This document shows, piece after piece, positions 27,776 through 36,817 of a DNA stretch of 64,000 nt. Positions within the stretch are counted from its first letter, which is position 1. The number at the start of each line of letters is the position of its first letter. A program made the position numbers and the translations under genes. The DNA is from Lactimicrobium massiliense (GTDB lineage Bacteria; Bacillota_I; Bacilli_A; Erysipelotrichales; Erysipelotrichaceae), in NCBI RefSeq assembly GCF_900343155.1, contig NZ_OUNG01000002.1:408916-472915 (forward strand). Direction: 5' to 3'. The notes under the pieces were generated by a model. That model was given only the letters and a program-made list of their open reading frames with translations, searched no databases and was not told the origin of the DNA.

Positions 27776-28495
27776 ATGAAATCATTAACGATCAATAAGC
27801 TGCCTGATCTTCCCTTTGATGTGTCTGAAGCATTGAATCAGCTTCGTATTAATCTTTCTTTCTCTGGTCCAAATGTTAAAAGAGTAATGATTACCTCTTC
27901 GGTTCCTAATGAGGGCAAGTCATATATTTCAGTAGGATTATGGCGCTCTATGGCATCGGTTGGGAAGCGTGCACTGTTGATTGACTGTGATCTGCGTTTG
28001 TCAGAGATGCGTACAAGGCTTGATCTTGTGTCAGGGGAGAACTTTGTCGGTATTGCGCATCTTCTTTCAGGGCAGGCAGATATTCCCGATGTGATATATC
28101 GTACGAATGTTCCTAATGGCTATATGATGCCGGTTACCAATCTGGTAGCGGATCCTACGTTTTTGCTGGAGAGTGAGCGCTTTGGGGAAATGATGGATTC
28201 ATGCGCAAAGACGTTTGATTACATTATTCTTGACTGTCCGCCGCTTGGCTCTGTTGCGGATGCATTGAATATTTCCAAGTACTGTGATGGTTCCCTTCTG
28301 GTAGTGCGCAGCGGTATGACAGGCAAGAGGCTGGTTATGAACTCAGTGCAGGCATTGAAACGTGCGGGATCTCCGCTTCTTGGCTTTGTGCTTAACAGAG
28401 TCGATACAAGACGAGGCTCAGGCAGTTATTATTACAAAGATTATTATGCTTATGGTGCAGAGTATTATCAGCATAAAGACAAGAAGAAAAAGTGA
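27776..28495 (+). CDS. CpsD/CapB-type bacterial tyrosine kinase
   Basis: The 239-residue BY-kinase has Walker A SSVPNEGKSYISVGL near residue 42, Walker A' ALLIDCDLRLSEM near 75 and Walker B DYIILDCPPLGSVADAL near 150. The C-terminal tyrosine cluster (YYYKDYYAYGAEYY) is the usual autophosphorylation tail. With the CpsC-like partner it controls capsule assembly and length. AAGGAGG overlaps the end of the previous gene. The usual phosphatase (CpsB/Wzb) is not adjacent. Confidence 0.92.
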   Translation: MKSLTINKLPDLPFDVSEALNQLRINLSFSGPNVKRVMITSSVPNEGKSYISVGLWRSMASVGKRALLIDCDLRLSEMRTRLDLVSGENFVGIAHLLSGQADIPDVIYRTNVPNGYMMPVTNLVADPTFLLESERFGEMMDSCAKTFDYIILDCPPLGSVADALNISKYCDGSLLVVRSGMTGKRLVMNSVQALKRAGSPLLGFVLNRVDTRRGSGSYYYKDYYAYGAEYYQHKDKKKK

Positions 28496-28566
28496 GCTGT
28501 ACAATTTATCTGGAATGAATGAGATGAACTGTAGTATCATATACAAGTCATATTAAGAACACAAGG

Positions 28567-28597
28567 AGAAGCTGCAGAAGATGTGGCTTCTTTTTTT
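28567..28597 (+). terminator. Rho-independent terminator or attenuator before the LCP gene
   Basis: AGAAGC (28567-28572) pairs with GCTTCT (28586-28591) and runs into a T tract to 28597. It sits just before the LCP start and would reduce readthrough from the kinase gene. Confidence 0.65.
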
Positions 28598-28607
28598 GAG
28601 AGGGCTT

Positions 28608-30134
28608 ATGGAAAGTAACAAACATTTCAAACCTGGTCTGATTCTATGGCTTGTATGTGCTGTGCTTGCTGTGCTGACAGTGGTATTGGCAGGGAAGTAT
28701 GGGGTGCTTGCTGGGAACAAAAAACTGATAGCTATTGTAGCAGCAGTTATTGTTCTTGCTGTATTACTGATTCTTTCTTTGAAGAAGAAAAGAGCAGCTA
28801 TTGTCAATGGTGTACTGGCAGCTGTTCTGGCCTTATGCTGTGTGCTGATGCCAAAACTGCAGAGCCGTGAAGCAAGCGTATTCTCTGAACCTGCCCATAC
28901 AGCAGTGAGAACAATGAATCTGTATGTCATGAGTGCAGATTATAGAAGTGATCATTCTTCCACTTTCTCTTCAACAAAGCCTTCTGTAAATCTGGAAGAT
29001 TACGCGGATGCAAAGTTTATTGTACAGGGTGAGTTTGATCAGCAGGATCAGAGTGATGCTTTGGAACAGCTCAAAGAAAAGCTTGGCGTGACATCTTTGA
29101 CACTGGTACAGAAGGATACAGTATCAGATGCACTTAAAGCATTGTATGACAATGAAGGTGATGTGCTGGTATTGAATCAGGCTTTCTCCTCTTCCATTTC
29201 TTCCATTGCAAAATATGCCTCTTTTGATTCTGATACCTTTGTATTGGATTCTGTTAAGCTTGGCAATGCATCAGAATCAAGTGCTTCTTCAGATACTGCT
29301 TCTTCCTCTTCTGGCTCGTTTGTGATCTATGTGGCGGGACATGATGCCTCTTCCACTTCGTTCTCTCTGTATGGCAGAACGGATGTGGATATGATGGTTG
29401 CTGTCAATCCGACGTTGAAACAGATTCTGATGATTTCTATTCCGCGCGATTATTACATCAAGAATCCAGCTCTGGATAATGGTCTGGACAAGTTGACCCA
29501 TCTTGGCAATGATGGCATTCAGAATACACTGGATGGCATTAATCAGGAGTTTGGACTGAATATTACCGATTATATGGTGACAGACTTTGACCATTTCTCT
29601 GCTCTGGTAGATGATATGGGTGGTATTACAGTGGATAACCCGTATGCATTCTCTGGACGTGGATATGATTTTGCTGAGGGTACAATTACGCTTAATGGTG
29701 CAGAGGCACTTGCTTATTCCCGTGAGCGTTATTCTTTGAGTAATGGTGACTATGGGCGGAATGAGCATCATGGTATTGTGATGGAGGGTCTTCTGAAGAA
29801 GATTCAGGAGAATTGCAGAAAGGGAGATTATCTGACTGTCATCAAGTCAGCGATGGATAATTTCCTGTCCAATGTTTCTCTGGATACGATGTACAGTCTG
29901 TACAAGAGTACCAACAATGGACAGGACTGGTCATACTATCGCTATCATCTTGGCGGAGAGGGAACATATGCTGGCACGGCTTCCATGGGATTTGACCGTC
30001 AGTTATATGTGTGTAAACCTTTTGCATCACAGGAAGAGTTTGCAAAACAACAGATCGAGAAGGTACTGAGTGGAAAAGAAATCCAGATGGAAGACCTACC
30101 TGATGGCGCAAAGACAACATTCCAGGAGAACTGA
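28608..30134 (+). CDS. LytR-CpsA-Psr (LCP) family glycopolymer ligase
   Basis: LCP proteins attach capsule or teichoic-acid-like polymers to peptidoglycan from lipid carriers. The protein, about 508 residues, has three N-terminal hydrophobic segments (within about 8-85), a Ser-rich linker near 225-240 and the LCP domain from about 245. That domain has GRTDVDMMVAVNPTLKQILM, SIPRDYYI, GGITVDNPYAF and ALAYSRERYSLSNGDYGRNE, including the catalytic Arg and Asp residues. An ATG at 28581 lies inside the preceding terminator hairpin, so 28608 is preferred. A terminator follows. Confidence 0.92.
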   Translation: MESNKHFKPGLILWLVCAVLAVLTVVLAGKYGVLAGNKKLIAIVAAVIVLAVLLILSLKKKRAAIVNGVLAAVLALCCVLMPKLQSREASVFSEPAHTAVRTMNLYVMSADYRSDHSSTFSSTKPSVNLEDYADAKFIVQGEFDQQDQSDALEQLKEKLGVTSLTLVQKDTVSDALKALYDNEGDVLVLNQAFSSSISSIAKYASFDSDTFVLDSVKLGNASESSASSDTASSSSGSFVIYVAGHDASSTSFSLYGRTDVDMMVAVNPTLKQILMISIPRDYYIKNPALDNGLDKLTHLGNDGIQNTLDGINQEFGLNITDYMVTDFDHFSALVDDMGGITVDNPYAFSGRGYDFAEGTITLNGAEALAYSRERYSLSNGDYGRNEHHGIVMEGLLKKIQENCRKGDYLTVIKSAMDNFLSNVSLDTMYSLYKSTNNGQDWSYYRYHLGGEGTYAGTASMGFDRQLYVCKPFASQEEFAKQQIEKVLSGKEIQMEDLPDGAKTTFQEN

Positions 30135-30145
30135 ATTATGACAGG

Positions 30146-30169
30146 GAGAGATGAATCTCTCTTTTTTTT
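30146..30169 (+). terminator. Rho-independent terminator after the LCP gene
   Basis: GAGAGAT-GA-ATCTCTC is followed by eight T. It closes the cpsC/cpsD/LCP unit. Confidence 0.85.
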
Positions 30170-30563
30170 CTTATGTGTGTGCTAGTCTGGAGTAATAACA
30201 AACCAGTGTAAATGATAACAGGTGCCTTTTCTTCACTGAGCTTAACAATCGCTTGCTTATGAACGTTTGTATTCCATGCTCCGGCATTCATTCACGGGAT
30301 GGTCAGCGATTGAACGGCGAGAGAATGATTAGACCTGCGGGTGAATGGAAGAGTACGGCGAGGATTCTTATGGCATCCATTCACAGAGAAGCCAGAGATA
30401 ATGGTTGACAATGTGAGTAGAGAGTAGGACAGCCAAATTCTTGTTCCATAGGGCATTGACTATTTCATTACAAAGGTTATAAACTTGCTAGTTTTGGTAG
30501 TTGAGGTGGTAGAAGAGGACGGTCAGATGATGTGAATTGGTTTCGGGGGTGGGGTAGATAGAT
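30170..30563 (+). other. gene-poor stretch with a probable promoter at its end
   Basis: About 390 bases without a convincing gene. A short open stretch near 30290-30415 reads SGIHSRDGQRLNGERM and could be a gene relic, but I do not recognise it. A priming glycosyltransferase, common at this position in such loci, is not present. Confidence 0.4.
30456..30483 (+). promoter_or_regulatory. candidate promoter of the glycosyltransferase segment
   Basis: TTGACT (30456-30461), a 16-base spacer and TATAAA (30478-30483) lie 80 bases before the broken glycosyltransferase frame. It could start a transcript for the distal exopolysaccharide genes. Confidence 0.45.
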
Positions 30564-30761
30564 GTGCAAGTGGTAAGGAAGAAGAAATTAAAAATTGCAG
30601 TATTTGGACAGAAACGCATCCCTTCTAGAGAGGGTGGAGTGGAAATCGCAGTGAAGGAATTAGCTACACATGCTGCATCCCTTGGAAATCAAGTCACCGT
30701 ATATAATCGTTCAGGCCATCATGTAAGTGGATCGGTATTTGATGGAAAGCAATTAAAAAGT
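30564..30761 (+). pseudogene. DUF1972-type glycosyltransferase, 5' fragment
   Basis: The frame reads KIAVFGQKRIPSREGGVEIA, then NRSGHHVSG, closely matching the start of the intact enzyme at 32975. It is cut at 30762 by an ISL3-type element. Removing the element and one TAAAAAGT copy joins ...GKQLKSYKGVRIKTVPTI in frame. The start codon is unclear (GTG 30564 or nearby). Confidence 0.85.
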
Positions 30762-32514
30762 GGCCCTTTCACTTTTTTTGTGGGATGAGCCCTTCCTGAC
30801 CGTCTCCGAGGTCCTCTGCCCCGGTCCTCCACAGGTGCCTTCTGCTCTCCGTGCATCTGTACTCCCGGGCGGACCGTGGGAGCATCGCCGAGGGGCCCAC
30901 GGTCTCGGAACAGCTTTATCCATCAGATCCTCTTGTACGGATTTCTGGATGCATCCATGATCTTTAGGAAAAAGTACTCATCATCTGGAAGGCCATAGGC
31001 TTTCCTGCGAATGACCTTGATGTGTGCGTTGATCCCCTCTATCTTCCCGGAGCTGATCGGATAGAGCCCGTATCCCACAATGCCGTCAAAGTGGTTCTCA
31101 ATGAGCCTGGCAAACCAGAGAAAGTGCTCATTTTTCGTGCCCCTGCACCAGTCGATGATATCTGTAAACTTCTCGATCATCGTCGCCTGATTGGCTGAGG
31201 CATATGCTTCCTGCATGGCCTGCTTGATCAGATCACAGGTGAACAGCAGCTTGTTCGAGTTGATGATGTCGTCGTATCGCCGCTCGAAATCGTCATGGGT
31301 ATGCCTGTAATCGGTCGTACCGAAGATCGCAGATCCCTTGCGGCACACCTTGCCCTCACGGGCTTCCTGATCGTGTTTCTGCAGGGACTCCCTGCTGGCA
31401 CAGAGTATCTTCCTTGACCCCTTCAGAACAGTAGCTTCCTCGACCAGGCCTTCCTTCTTCAGGCGGATCTGTTCCTCCTTCCGAACCTCGGCAATGACCT
31501 TCTCGTTGAAGTTCTTGACGATGTGGAAATGATCATAAACGATCTGGATCCAACCGCATTTTGCCTTGAAAGCCTCCTGGAAGTCGCTGTTCATATCCAT
31601 GGCAACGGCCTCTACATGATGCATCCAGTCGTCACCCACCAGCTCCATGAATTCTTCTACAACGGCCTTTGTTTTGCCTGCTCGGATGAACAGCACCGCA
31701 CCGGTTATCAGGTCTATGATGTGCGTCGCATATTTGTGTCCGTTATGCAGCTTGAACTCATCAATGGCAAGATACCTTGCATAGGCGGCAGGCTTTTTGA
31801 GCTTGCCATTCTCATCCGCGTAAAGACCCTTCAGACGCTTAAGATCGATCTTCTTGATCGTATTGATGTTGACGCCAGTAATGATTGCCGTGTCCGTAAG
31901 GGTAAATTCATCCATAGAAAGATAGCGGATGATCAGCTGCTCAAGCTCCTTTGTAATCATCGAATCATCTGCCTTGAACGCGACATCCGGTGTGATGGTC
32001 TTGCCACAGAGATTGCATCTCCACTGGTACTTGTCGCACTCAATGATGGTTTGGCATGCCTGAAAGGGAATGTGTTTGATCTTCGTGTGGTAGGTCTGAT
32101 TCTTGTACATCCTGCGCCCGCAGCAAGAGCATACAGGATGGTCCAGCTGGTCCAATTTACCGCGCAGAATATAAGCCCTTTTGAAGGTATTCTCACTCAG
32201 TTTGCTCTTCCGCATGGAGTGGAAGGGCCTGACGTCTCGAATAGGAACCTCTTCAACGCTCTCCTGATGGAACCCCGTCAGGTGGCTTGGGAACATCAGA
32301 TAGTCATTTTGAGTCCGGGCAGCAAAAGACATTTGCCCATTCGCCTCGGTGTATGTATAATTCTGATTCATAAGAGGTTTCCTTTTTATCCCGTATTGCA
32401 TATCTTGGGCGACGTGCAATCGAGATGATATCAGGAAATCTCTTTTTGTAAATAGATGATATTCTCTATAGGCTGCCTTCTTTTAGTGCATCACACAAGA
32501 AAAATGAAAGACCC
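30762..32514 (-). mobile_element. ISL3-family insertion sequence (1753 bp)
   Basis: Terminal repeats are imperfect: GGCCCTTTCACTTTTTTTGT at the left and GGGTCTTTCATTTTTCTTGT at the right, read inward. An 8-bp target duplication TAAAAAGT lies at 30754-30761 and 32515-32522. It carries one transposase on the minus strand and splits a glycosyltransferase gene. It is more GC-rich than the genes it entered. Confidence 0.95.
30923..32371 (-). CDS. ISL3-family transposase
   Basis: DDE transposase of about 482 residues. It has an N-terminal zinc finger with CSCCGRRMY and CNLCGKTITPD. The catalytic region has YLAIDEFKLHNGHKYATH (first Asp) and AVAMDMNSDFQEAFKA (second). The C-terminal SSGKIEGINAHIKVIRRKAY supplies the Glu and the ISL3 signature. 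The frame is open further upstream, but AAGGAAAC before the ATG at 32371 gives a better start. No internal stop was seen, so it is probably functional. Confidence 0.94.
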   Translation of the reverse strand: MNQNYTYTEANGQMSFAARTQNDYLMFPSHLTGFHQESVEEVPIRDVRPFHSMRKSKLSENTFKRAYILRGKLDQLDHPVCSCCGRRMYKNQTYHTKIKHIPFQACQTIIECDKYQWRCNLCGKTITPDVAFKADDSMITKELEQLIIRYLSMDEFTLTDTAIITGVNINTIKKIDLKRLKGLYADENGKLKKPAAYARYLAIDEFKLHNGHKYATHIIDLITGAVLFIRAGKTKAVVEEFMELVGDDWMHHVEAVAMDMNSDFQEAFKAKCGWIQIVYDHFHIVKNFNEKVIAEVRKEEQIRLKKEGLVEEATVLKGSRKILCASRESLQKHDQEAREGKVCRKGSAIFGTTDYRHTHDDFERRYDDIINSNKLLFTCDLIKQAMQEAYASANQATMIEKFTDIIDWCRGTKNEHFLWFARLIENHFDGIVGYGLYPISSGKIEGINAHIKVIRRKAYGLPDDEYFFLKIMDASRNPYKRI

Positions 32515-32883
32515 TAAAAAGTTATAAGGGTGTTCGTATTAAGACGGTACCGACTATTCAGAGAAAGGGTATGGCTGCGGTTTCGTCTTCTTTTTTTGCA
32601 TCTTTATGTGCTGCATGGGGAAACTATGGTGCTGTTCATATCCACGCAGAGGGTCCGGCATTCTGGTGTGCCATACCTAAATTTTTTGGAAAAAGAGTCA
32701 TTGTTACGATTCATGGGGAGTGTGAAATAATACGCGGCTGTCATAATAGGGACAAGGGTACGGCAGAGAATGATAGGCTCCGCGACCCGAAGTTCATATT
32801 TTCTTACCCGAAGAATGAACGACTGATCTTTTTGGGTGGCAGAAATGCTGCACAGGAAGAAATCTCGATCATGAGGGTGGGGT
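32515..32883 (+). pseudogene. DUF1972-type glycosyltransferase, 3' fragment
   Basis: It continues the 30564 frame: VPTIQRKGMAAVSSSFF, HIHAEGPAFW, PKFFGKRVIVTIHG, all close to the intact paralogue at 32975. After HG at about 32719 the sequence departs for some 40 codons. It then briefly resembles the paralogue again (GGRNAAQEEISIM) and stops at 32883. So besides the insertion, the gene lost its nucleotide-sugar-binding half. The intact paralogue begins 92 bases later. Confidence 0.8.
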
Positions 32884-32974
32884 GACAGCCAGCGGACAGG
32901 TGAACAAGCCTATCCGCTCTTTGTGTTGGCCGAGAGATTGATGAAGAAATTGAGTGGGATTGTGGGAAAGATTT

Positions 32975-34105
32975 ATGAGTAAGAAACTTGCGATTGCGAT
33001 GTTCGGACAAAAGCGATTATCGAGAGAAGGCGGAGTAGAAATCGTTGTCAAAGAGCTCTGCACCCGAATGGCGCAGAATGGCTGTGACGTGACCTGTTAC
33101 AACAGAGCAGGCCATCATGTGAGTGGTGCAGAATATGACGATGCTGGTAAAACGGAGTACGAGGGAATCCGTCAGAAGTCTGTTCCGACTATTGAACGGC
33201 GTGGACTTGCGGCTGTAAGTTCATCTTTTTTTGCGGCTCTTTACAGCGCATTCGGAAGATATGATGTAGTACATATTCATGCTGAAGGACCAGCTTTTTT
33301 TACATGGCTGCCGAAGATGTTTGGGAAAAGAGTTGTTGTTACCGTCCATGGCATTGATTGGCAGCGCGAGAAATGGCAATCAGGACTTGGTTCTAAGTTT
33401 ATCCACCAAGGCGAAAAAAATGCTGCGAAATATGCAGACGAGGTCATTGTTCTGAGCAAAGGAGTGCAGGACTATTTTAAGGAAACTTATGGAAGAGAAA
33501 CGCACTTTATTCCTAATGGCGTGAATAGGCCGCAGATTCGGGAAGCAAGTCTGATTAAAGATAAGTTCGGGCTGAAAAAAGACTCATACATATTGTTCCT
33601 CGGTCGTCTGGTGCCAGAAAAGGGTATTCGATATCTTGTTGAGGCCTTCAAGAATGTCAAGACGGATAAAAAGCTGGTCATCGCAGGCGGTTCCAGCGAT
33701 ACGGATTCCTTTATGGAGGAAGTGAAAGAACTGGCGAAGGGTGACGATCGGATTCTCTTTACCGGATTTGTGCAGGGAGCGATGCTGGATGAACTATACA
33801 GCAATGCTTACATTTACACGCTGCCGTCTGATTTGGAAGGAATGCCATTAAGTCTTCTGGAGGCAATGAGTTATGGCAATTGCTGTCTGGTTTCCGATAT
33901 TCCAGAGTGCGCAGAGGTTGTGGAAGATAAGGCGTTAATTTTCCAAAAGACGAATGTAGAGGACTTGCAAGAAAAATTGCAAGATGCCTGTGACCATCCT
34001 GAAATGGTTATGAAAATGAAGAAGCATGCAGCTGACTTTATCTGCAAAAAATACAACTGGGATGAAGTTGTAAAGGAAACGATGAAACTGTACAGGAGAA
34101 AATAA
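32975..34105 (+). CDS. GT4 glycosyltransferase with DUF1972-type N-terminus
   Basis: GT-B fold enzyme of about 376 residues. The N-terminal domain shows AMFGQKRLSREGGVEIVVKE and AGHHVSG. The acceptor side has HIHAEGPAFF and VTVHGIDWQREKW. The C-terminal GT4 domain has LFLGRLVPEKGIRYLVEAF near residue 204 and PSDLEGMPLSLLEAMSYG near 290, containing the conserved Glu pair. It probably adds a sugar to the lipid-linked repeat on the inner membrane face. The ATG at 32975 is chosen from the paralogue start. It shares its first 120 residues with the broken gene just upstream. Confidence 0.9.
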   Translation: MSKKLAIAMFGQKRLSREGGVEIVVKELCTRMAQNGCDVTCYNRAGHHVSGAEYDDAGKTEYEGIRQKSVPTIERRGLAAVSSSFFAALYSAFGRYDVVHIHAEGPAFFTWLPKMFGKRVVVTVHGIDWQREKWQSGLGSKFIHQGEKNAAKYADEVIVLSKGVQDYFKETYGRETHFIPNGVNRPQIREASLIKDKFGLKKDSYILFLGRLVPEKGIRYLVEAFKNVKTDKKLVIAGGSSDTDSFMEEVKELAKGDDRILFTGFVQGAMLDELYSNAYIYTLPSDLEGMPLSLLEAMSYGNCCLVSDIPECAEVVEDKALIFQKTNVEDLQEKLQDACDHPEMVMKMKKHAADFICKKYNWDEVVKETMKLYRRK

Positions 34106-34108
34106 TAG

Positions 34109-34210
34109 ATGAGAGTATTGATAATAAATAATCTCCTCTAACCGAACGCAGGTGGTGAGATGTACATAGTGAAAACGCTGGAAAAATAGCGTATTTACGG
34201 CACTTTTTGA
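34109..34210 (+). pseudogene. decayed start of another glycosyltransferase
   Basis: The frame from ATG 34109 reads MRVLIINNLL, stop, PNAGGEMYIVKTLEK, stop, RIYGTF, stop. It resembles the first 25 residues of the intact gene at 34405 (MRTLILNKFLHRNGGSETYI). It is a remnant with at least two internal stops. The following 190 bases up to 34404 show no gene. Confidence 0.6.
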
Positions 34211-34404
34211 GATATGGGTAGAGCTGCGAGTGCGGTTTTTATCTCGCTACCCAGGTTCAGTAACAGCAGATGATTTTATCATAAGAACTTTCAGTATCAC
34301 TACCTGCGTTTGTATGGAGCACTCTGGTTTATGAACAATACATTGGAAGTGCTGCATCTGAACAGAGGTAGTGAAATAGAACATAAAATAAGGAGAAATT
34401 TAAC

Positions 34405-35604
34405 GTGAGGACGCTGATTTTGAATAAATTTCTGCACCGAAACGGCGGAAGTGAGACGTATATATTCAAATTGGGTGAGGCACTGGAGCAGCATGGACAC
34501 GAGGTTCAGTACTTCGGTATGGAACATGAAGGTCGCTGCGTGGGCAACCGAGTCAATGCTTATACATCTGATATGGACTTCCACGGTGGCAGCAAACTGA
34601 GCAAGCTGACCTACCCGATCAAGACCATCTACAGCAAGGAAGCAAGAGTGCAGCTGCGGAAAGTTCTGGACGACTTCAAACCGGATGTCTGTCACCTGAA
34701 CAACTTCAACTACCAGCTGACACCTTCCATCATCCTGGAAATCGTGAAGTGGCGCAAGGAGACCGGAAGAGAGTGTAAGATCATCTTCACGGCACATGAC
34801 TACCAGTTGGTCTGCCCGAACCACATGCTGAACAATCCGAACACCCACCAGAACTGTGAGAAGTGTCTCGGTGGCCATTTCGTGAACTGCATGAAAGGCA
34901 AATGCATCCACGGTTCCACGGCGAAATCTGCCATCGGCATGATGGAAGCCGAGTTCTGGAAGTGGAAGGGTACCTACAAGTACATTGACACGATGATCTG
35001 CTGCTCCGAGTTCATGAAGAGCAAGATGGACAGTAATCCTCTGTTTGCAACGAAGACCGTGGCGATGCACAACTTCATCGACAAGGTGGAGTGGAAAGAG
35101 ATTCCGAAGAAGGACTACGTCCTCTACTTCGGCCGCTTCTCTGAAGAAAAGGGCATCGGCACACTCATCAAGGTCTGCAAGGATCTGCCGGATGTGCAGT
35201 TCATCTTCGCAGGTACTGGCCCTCTGGAAGAGACGGTGAATGGTGTTAAGAACATCAAGAACGTAGGATTCCAGAAGGGTGAGGCACTGGAAAAACTCAT
35301 CCGTGAAGCACGATTCTCCATCTACCCGTCTGAGTGGTATGAGAACTGTCCGTTCTCCGTGATGGAATCCCAGATGTACGGCACACCGGTGCTGGGAGCG
35401 AACATCGGAGGTATCCCGGAGCTGATTCAGGTCGGCAAGACCGGCGAGCTGTTTGAAAGCGGTAATGCCGAAGATCTGAAGAAAAAGATTGAGAAGCTCT
35501 GGGGTGATAAGGAGCTGTGTGAAGCATATAGCAAGAACTGCAAGGACATCAGCTTTGATACCATTGATGAGTATTACGAGAAAATTATGAAAATTTATAG
35601 ATAA
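34405..35604 (+). CDS. GT4 family glycosyltransferase
   Basis: A 399-residue GT-B enzyme. The N-terminus RTLILNKFLHRNGGSETYIF carries the glycine loop, and a Cys-rich insert CEKCLGGHFVNCMKGKCIHG at about 150-170 may bind a metal. The C-terminal half has LYFGRFSEEKGIGTLIKV, then FSIYPSEWYENCPFSVMES near 310-328 with the conserved Glu residues. The start is GTG with AAGGAGA seven bases before. It is noticeably richer in GC and in AAG/CTG codons than the genes after 36817, suggesting a different origin. The sugar donor is unknown. Confidence 0.9.
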   Translation: MRTLILNKFLHRNGGSETYIFKLGEALEQHGHEVQYFGMEHEGRCVGNRVNAYTSDMDFHGGSKLSKLTYPIKTIYSKEARVQLRKVLDDFKPDVCHLNNFNYQLTPSIILEIVKWRKETGRECKIIFTAHDYQLVCPNHMLNNPNTHQNCEKCLGGHFVNCMKGKCIHGSTAKSAIGMMEAEFWKWKGTYKYIDTMICCSEFMKSKMDSNPLFATKTVAMHNFIDKVEWKEIPKKDYVLYFGRFSEEKGIGTLIKVCKDLPDVQFIFAGTGPLEETVNGVKNIKNVGFQKGEALEKLIREARFSIYPSEWYENCPFSVMESQMYGTPVLGANIGGIPELIQVGKTGELFESGNAEDLKKKIEKLWGDKELCEAYSKNCKDISFDTIDEYYEKIMKIYR

Positions 35605-35629
35605 AAAGAGAGATAGAGGTATTAGAAAA

Positions 35630-36817
35630 ATGGCTAACAATAACGAAAAGAAACTGAATGGTACGGTCATCGTCACTTACCGCTGCAACGCTCGTTGCTC
35701 CATGTGCAACCGCTACAAAGCACCTTCTAAGCCGGAAGAGGAAATCAGCATCGAAACCATCAAGAAACTGCCGAAGATGTACTTCACAAATATCACCGGC
35801 GGTGAACCGTTCATTCGCACTGACCTGAAGGATATCGTGCGCGAACTGTACAAGAAGTCTGACCGTATCGTTATTTCCACGAACGGTTTCTTCACCGACC
35901 GCATTGTTGACCTGTGTAAGGAGTTCCCGCAGATTGGTATCCGTATCTCTATCGAAGGTCTGGAACAGACCAATAATGAAATCCGTGGTCTGCAGAACGG
36001 CTACCAGCGTGGTTACGGCACGCTGAAGAAGCTGCGTGAGATGGGGATGAAGGACGTTGGTTTCGGCATGACCGTCCAGGATAAGAACGCTCCTGACCTT
36101 GTTCCTCTGTACAAAATCTCCGATGAGATGGGCATGGAGTTTGCAACTGCTTCTCTGCATAACAGCTTCTACTTCGTTGAGGCAAAGAACATCATCCATG
36201 ACCGTCCTATGGTCGCAAAGAACTTCGAGAATCTGGTCAATGAACTGCTCCGTAGCAATAGCCCGAAGAAGTGGTTCCGTGCTTACTTCAACCACGGCCT
36301 GATCAACTACATCTACGGCCAGAAGCGTCTGCTGCCTTGCGACATGAGTTTTGATACCTTCTTCATCGACCCGTATGGCGATGTTATGCCTTGCAATGGC
36401 ACCAAGGACAAAGAGGTCATGGGCAACCTGAACAACCAGACTTGGGATGAGCTGTGGAATAGCCCGGAGGCCGAGAAGGTTCGTGCAAAGGTTCGTTGCT
36501 GCGACCGTGACTGCTGGATGATCGGCAGCGTAAGTCCTGCGATGCACAAGTACATCTGGAAGCCGGCTACCTGGGTTCTGGTTCACAAGTTCAAGGCTCT
36601 GTTCACCAAGCATCCGTACAGCATGTACGAGCTGAAGATCTGCCGTGACTACCGCGATGGCAAAGTTACCAAAGAGGAGCTGGATAAGTGCAGCACCTGC
36701 GATATGAACTGTGTGATCAACAACGGTCTGAGTGAGGCGAGCAAGGAGCAGTTGAAGCATAAGACCGGCGAGGAAATCGTGGATGCTGATATCGCACAGC
36801 AGATGGAGACGAAGTAA
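35630..36817 (+). CDS. radical SAM enzyme with SPASM-like C-terminus
   Basis: The 395-residue protein has the radical SAM cluster motif CNARCSMC at about residues 21-28 and the GGEPF motif near 57. C-terminal cysteines follow: MPCNGTKDKEV, RCCDRDC and later CSTCDMNC, which suggests one or two auxiliary iron-sulfur clusters (SPASM type). Such enzymes perform radical chemistry on peptides or sugars. In a glycan locus, a redox or epimerising reaction on an activated sugar or lipid-linked unit is plausible but unproven. It lies 25 bases after a glycosyltransferase, overlaps the following acyltransferase by one base, and has the same GC-rich codon style as the gene before it. Confidence 0.85.
   Translation: MANNNEKKLNGTVIVTYRCNARCSMCNRYKAPSKPEEEISIETIKKLPKMYFTNITGGEPFIRTDLKDIVRELYKKSDRIVISTNGFFTDRIVDLCKEFPQIGIRISIEGLEQTNNEIRGLQNGYQRGYGTLKKLREMGMKDVGFGMTVQDKNAPDLVPLYKISDEMGMEFATASLHNSFYFVEAKNIIHDRPMVAKNFENLVNELLRSNSPKKWFRAYFNHGLINYIYGQKRLLPCDMSFDTFFIDPYGDVMPCNGTKDKEVMGNLNNQTWDELWNSPEAEKVRAKVRCCDRDCWMIGSVSPAMHKYIWKPATWVLVHKFKALFTKHPYSMYELKICRDYRDGKVTKEELDKCSTCDMNCVINNGLSEASKEQLKHKTGEEIVDADIAQQMETK

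Noticed and set aside
31523..32428. Plus-strand frame of about 300 codons in the ISL3 element
   Set aside because: It is antisense to the intact transposase, which has clear catalytic motifs.
34300..36760. Two long minus-strand frames under the GT4 and radical SAM genes
   Set aside because: They mirror the regular codon use of the GC-rich plus-strand genes; no domain or ribosome-binding site.
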